From Paracoccaceae bacterium (GTDB lineage: Bacteria > Pseudomonadota > Alphaproteobacteria > Rhodobacterales > Rhodobacteraceae), in assembly GCA_020622085.1 (NCBI GenBank), contig JAHRYM010000001.1, positions 1,094,312 through 1,158,311 of the forward strand: a DNA stretch of 64,000 bases. The letters are read 5' to 3'. Shown in pieces: positions 63,892-64,000 of this stretch; positions within the stretch are counted from its first letter, which is position 1, and each line of letters begins with the position of its first letter. Both the position numbers and the translations under genes were made by a program. The notes under the pieces are model-generated. The model was not told where the DNA came from, searched no databases, and saw nothing but the letters and a program-made list of their open reading frames with translations.

Positions 63892-63923
63892 AAACGCCGC
63901 GCGGGGGTGCCTGCGCGGCGTTT
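63892..63923. terminator. Bidirectional terminator between the small protein and the right-edge gene
   Basis: AAACGCCGCGC (63892-63902) pairs perfectly with GCGCGGCGTTT (63913-63923); A-rich on one side and T-rich on the other. Confidence 0.82.
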
Positions 63924-63945
63924 CCCGTTTCCCCGGGGCTGGCCT

Positions 63946-64000
63946 TCAGACGCCGTCGCCGACGAAGGCCTTTTCGACGACATATTCCAGCGGCTCGGAA
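63946..64000 (-). CDS. C-terminal end of an unidentified protein, partial
   Basis: Minus-strand reading gives SEPLEYVVEKAFVGDGV then TGA at 63946, continuing beyond the right edge. The bidirectional terminator just downstream supports a real gene end. Eighteen codons are too few to name the product. Confidence 0.4.
   Translation of the reverse strand, partial: SEPLEYVVEKAFVGDGV

Noticed and set aside
1..64000. Search for CRISPR arrays, tRNA or rRNA genes, insertion sequences and prophage genes
   Set aside because: No regularly spaced repeats other than the pilin cassettes and the 18-bp minisatellite, no cloverleaf-like sequence in the gaps, and no transposase or integrase motif was seen by eye; short tRNAs cannot be excluded without a scan.

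Overview
The window is a GC-rich chromosomal segment of an alphaproteobacterium, most likely of the Rhodobacteraceae/Paracoccaceae. The lineage call rests on gene order and protein character: a split PreT/PreA dihydropyrimidine dehydrogenase, the lptF-lptG-lptD-surA-pdxA-rsmA operon divergent from pepA-holC, a DUF4167 protein, a SAM-II riboswitch before metZ, an infC with an AUA start, and a Tad locus with Flp pilins of the VTVDW type. The content is mostly housekeeping and secretion genes. I see no phage, transposon, CRISPR array, tRNA or rRNA.

Layout. 1-5.7 kb: acetyl-CoA carboxylase accB-accC (accC cut by the left edge), divergent from preT, a SAM methyltransferase and preA. 5.7-12 kb: EamA permease, yciB, metZ behind a riboswitch, prfA-prmC and a DUF4167 protein. 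12-19.6 kb (minus): the LPS-export, outer-membrane-folding, pyridoxine and rRNA-methylation operon. 19.7-26 kb: pepA-holC, then minus-strand retropepsin, MarC and ABC-F genes, ndk and a TfoX C-terminal-domain protein. 26-29.4 kb: an Rrf2 Fe-S regulator behind an FNR-type box, a DUF4202 protein, a wrecked Old Yellow Enzyme gene and an M29 aminopeptidase. 29.4-36 kb: a YhhJ/RbbA/YhiI-type exporter operon and an FAD amine oxidase. 36-40.6 kb: cold-shock protein, then a one-carbon cluster of fhs, a chorismate-mutase-like gene and two tandem folD genes, the first of which has lost key catalytic residues.

40.7-57 kb is the most distinctive part. A minus-strand Tad (Flp type IVb pilus) locus runs from an array of five Flp pilins through cpaB, the secretin, an OmpA lipoprotein, TadZ, TadA, TadB, TadC and two TadD-like lipoproteins to a prepilin peptidase. 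Beyond it lie a membrane protein and a translationally coupled pair: an AAA+ ATPase and a degenerate 6PGDH/HIBADH-fold protein. Three of the pilins are almost identical, and two of them sit in a direct repeat of about 385 bp that includes promoter and terminator.

57.4-64 kb holds a lytic transglycosylase, a HAD-UbiA fusion, a Pro/Glu/Ala-rich OmpA protein, rlmJ, infC starting at AUA, and a small membrane-anchored hexapeptide-repeat protein.

No single complete new system is proven. The best candidates for something undescribed are the coupled AAA+ ATPase/dehydrogenase-fold pair beside the Tad locus, the catalytically altered FolD paralogue paired with normal FolD and Fhs, and the self-contained duplicating pilin cassettes.
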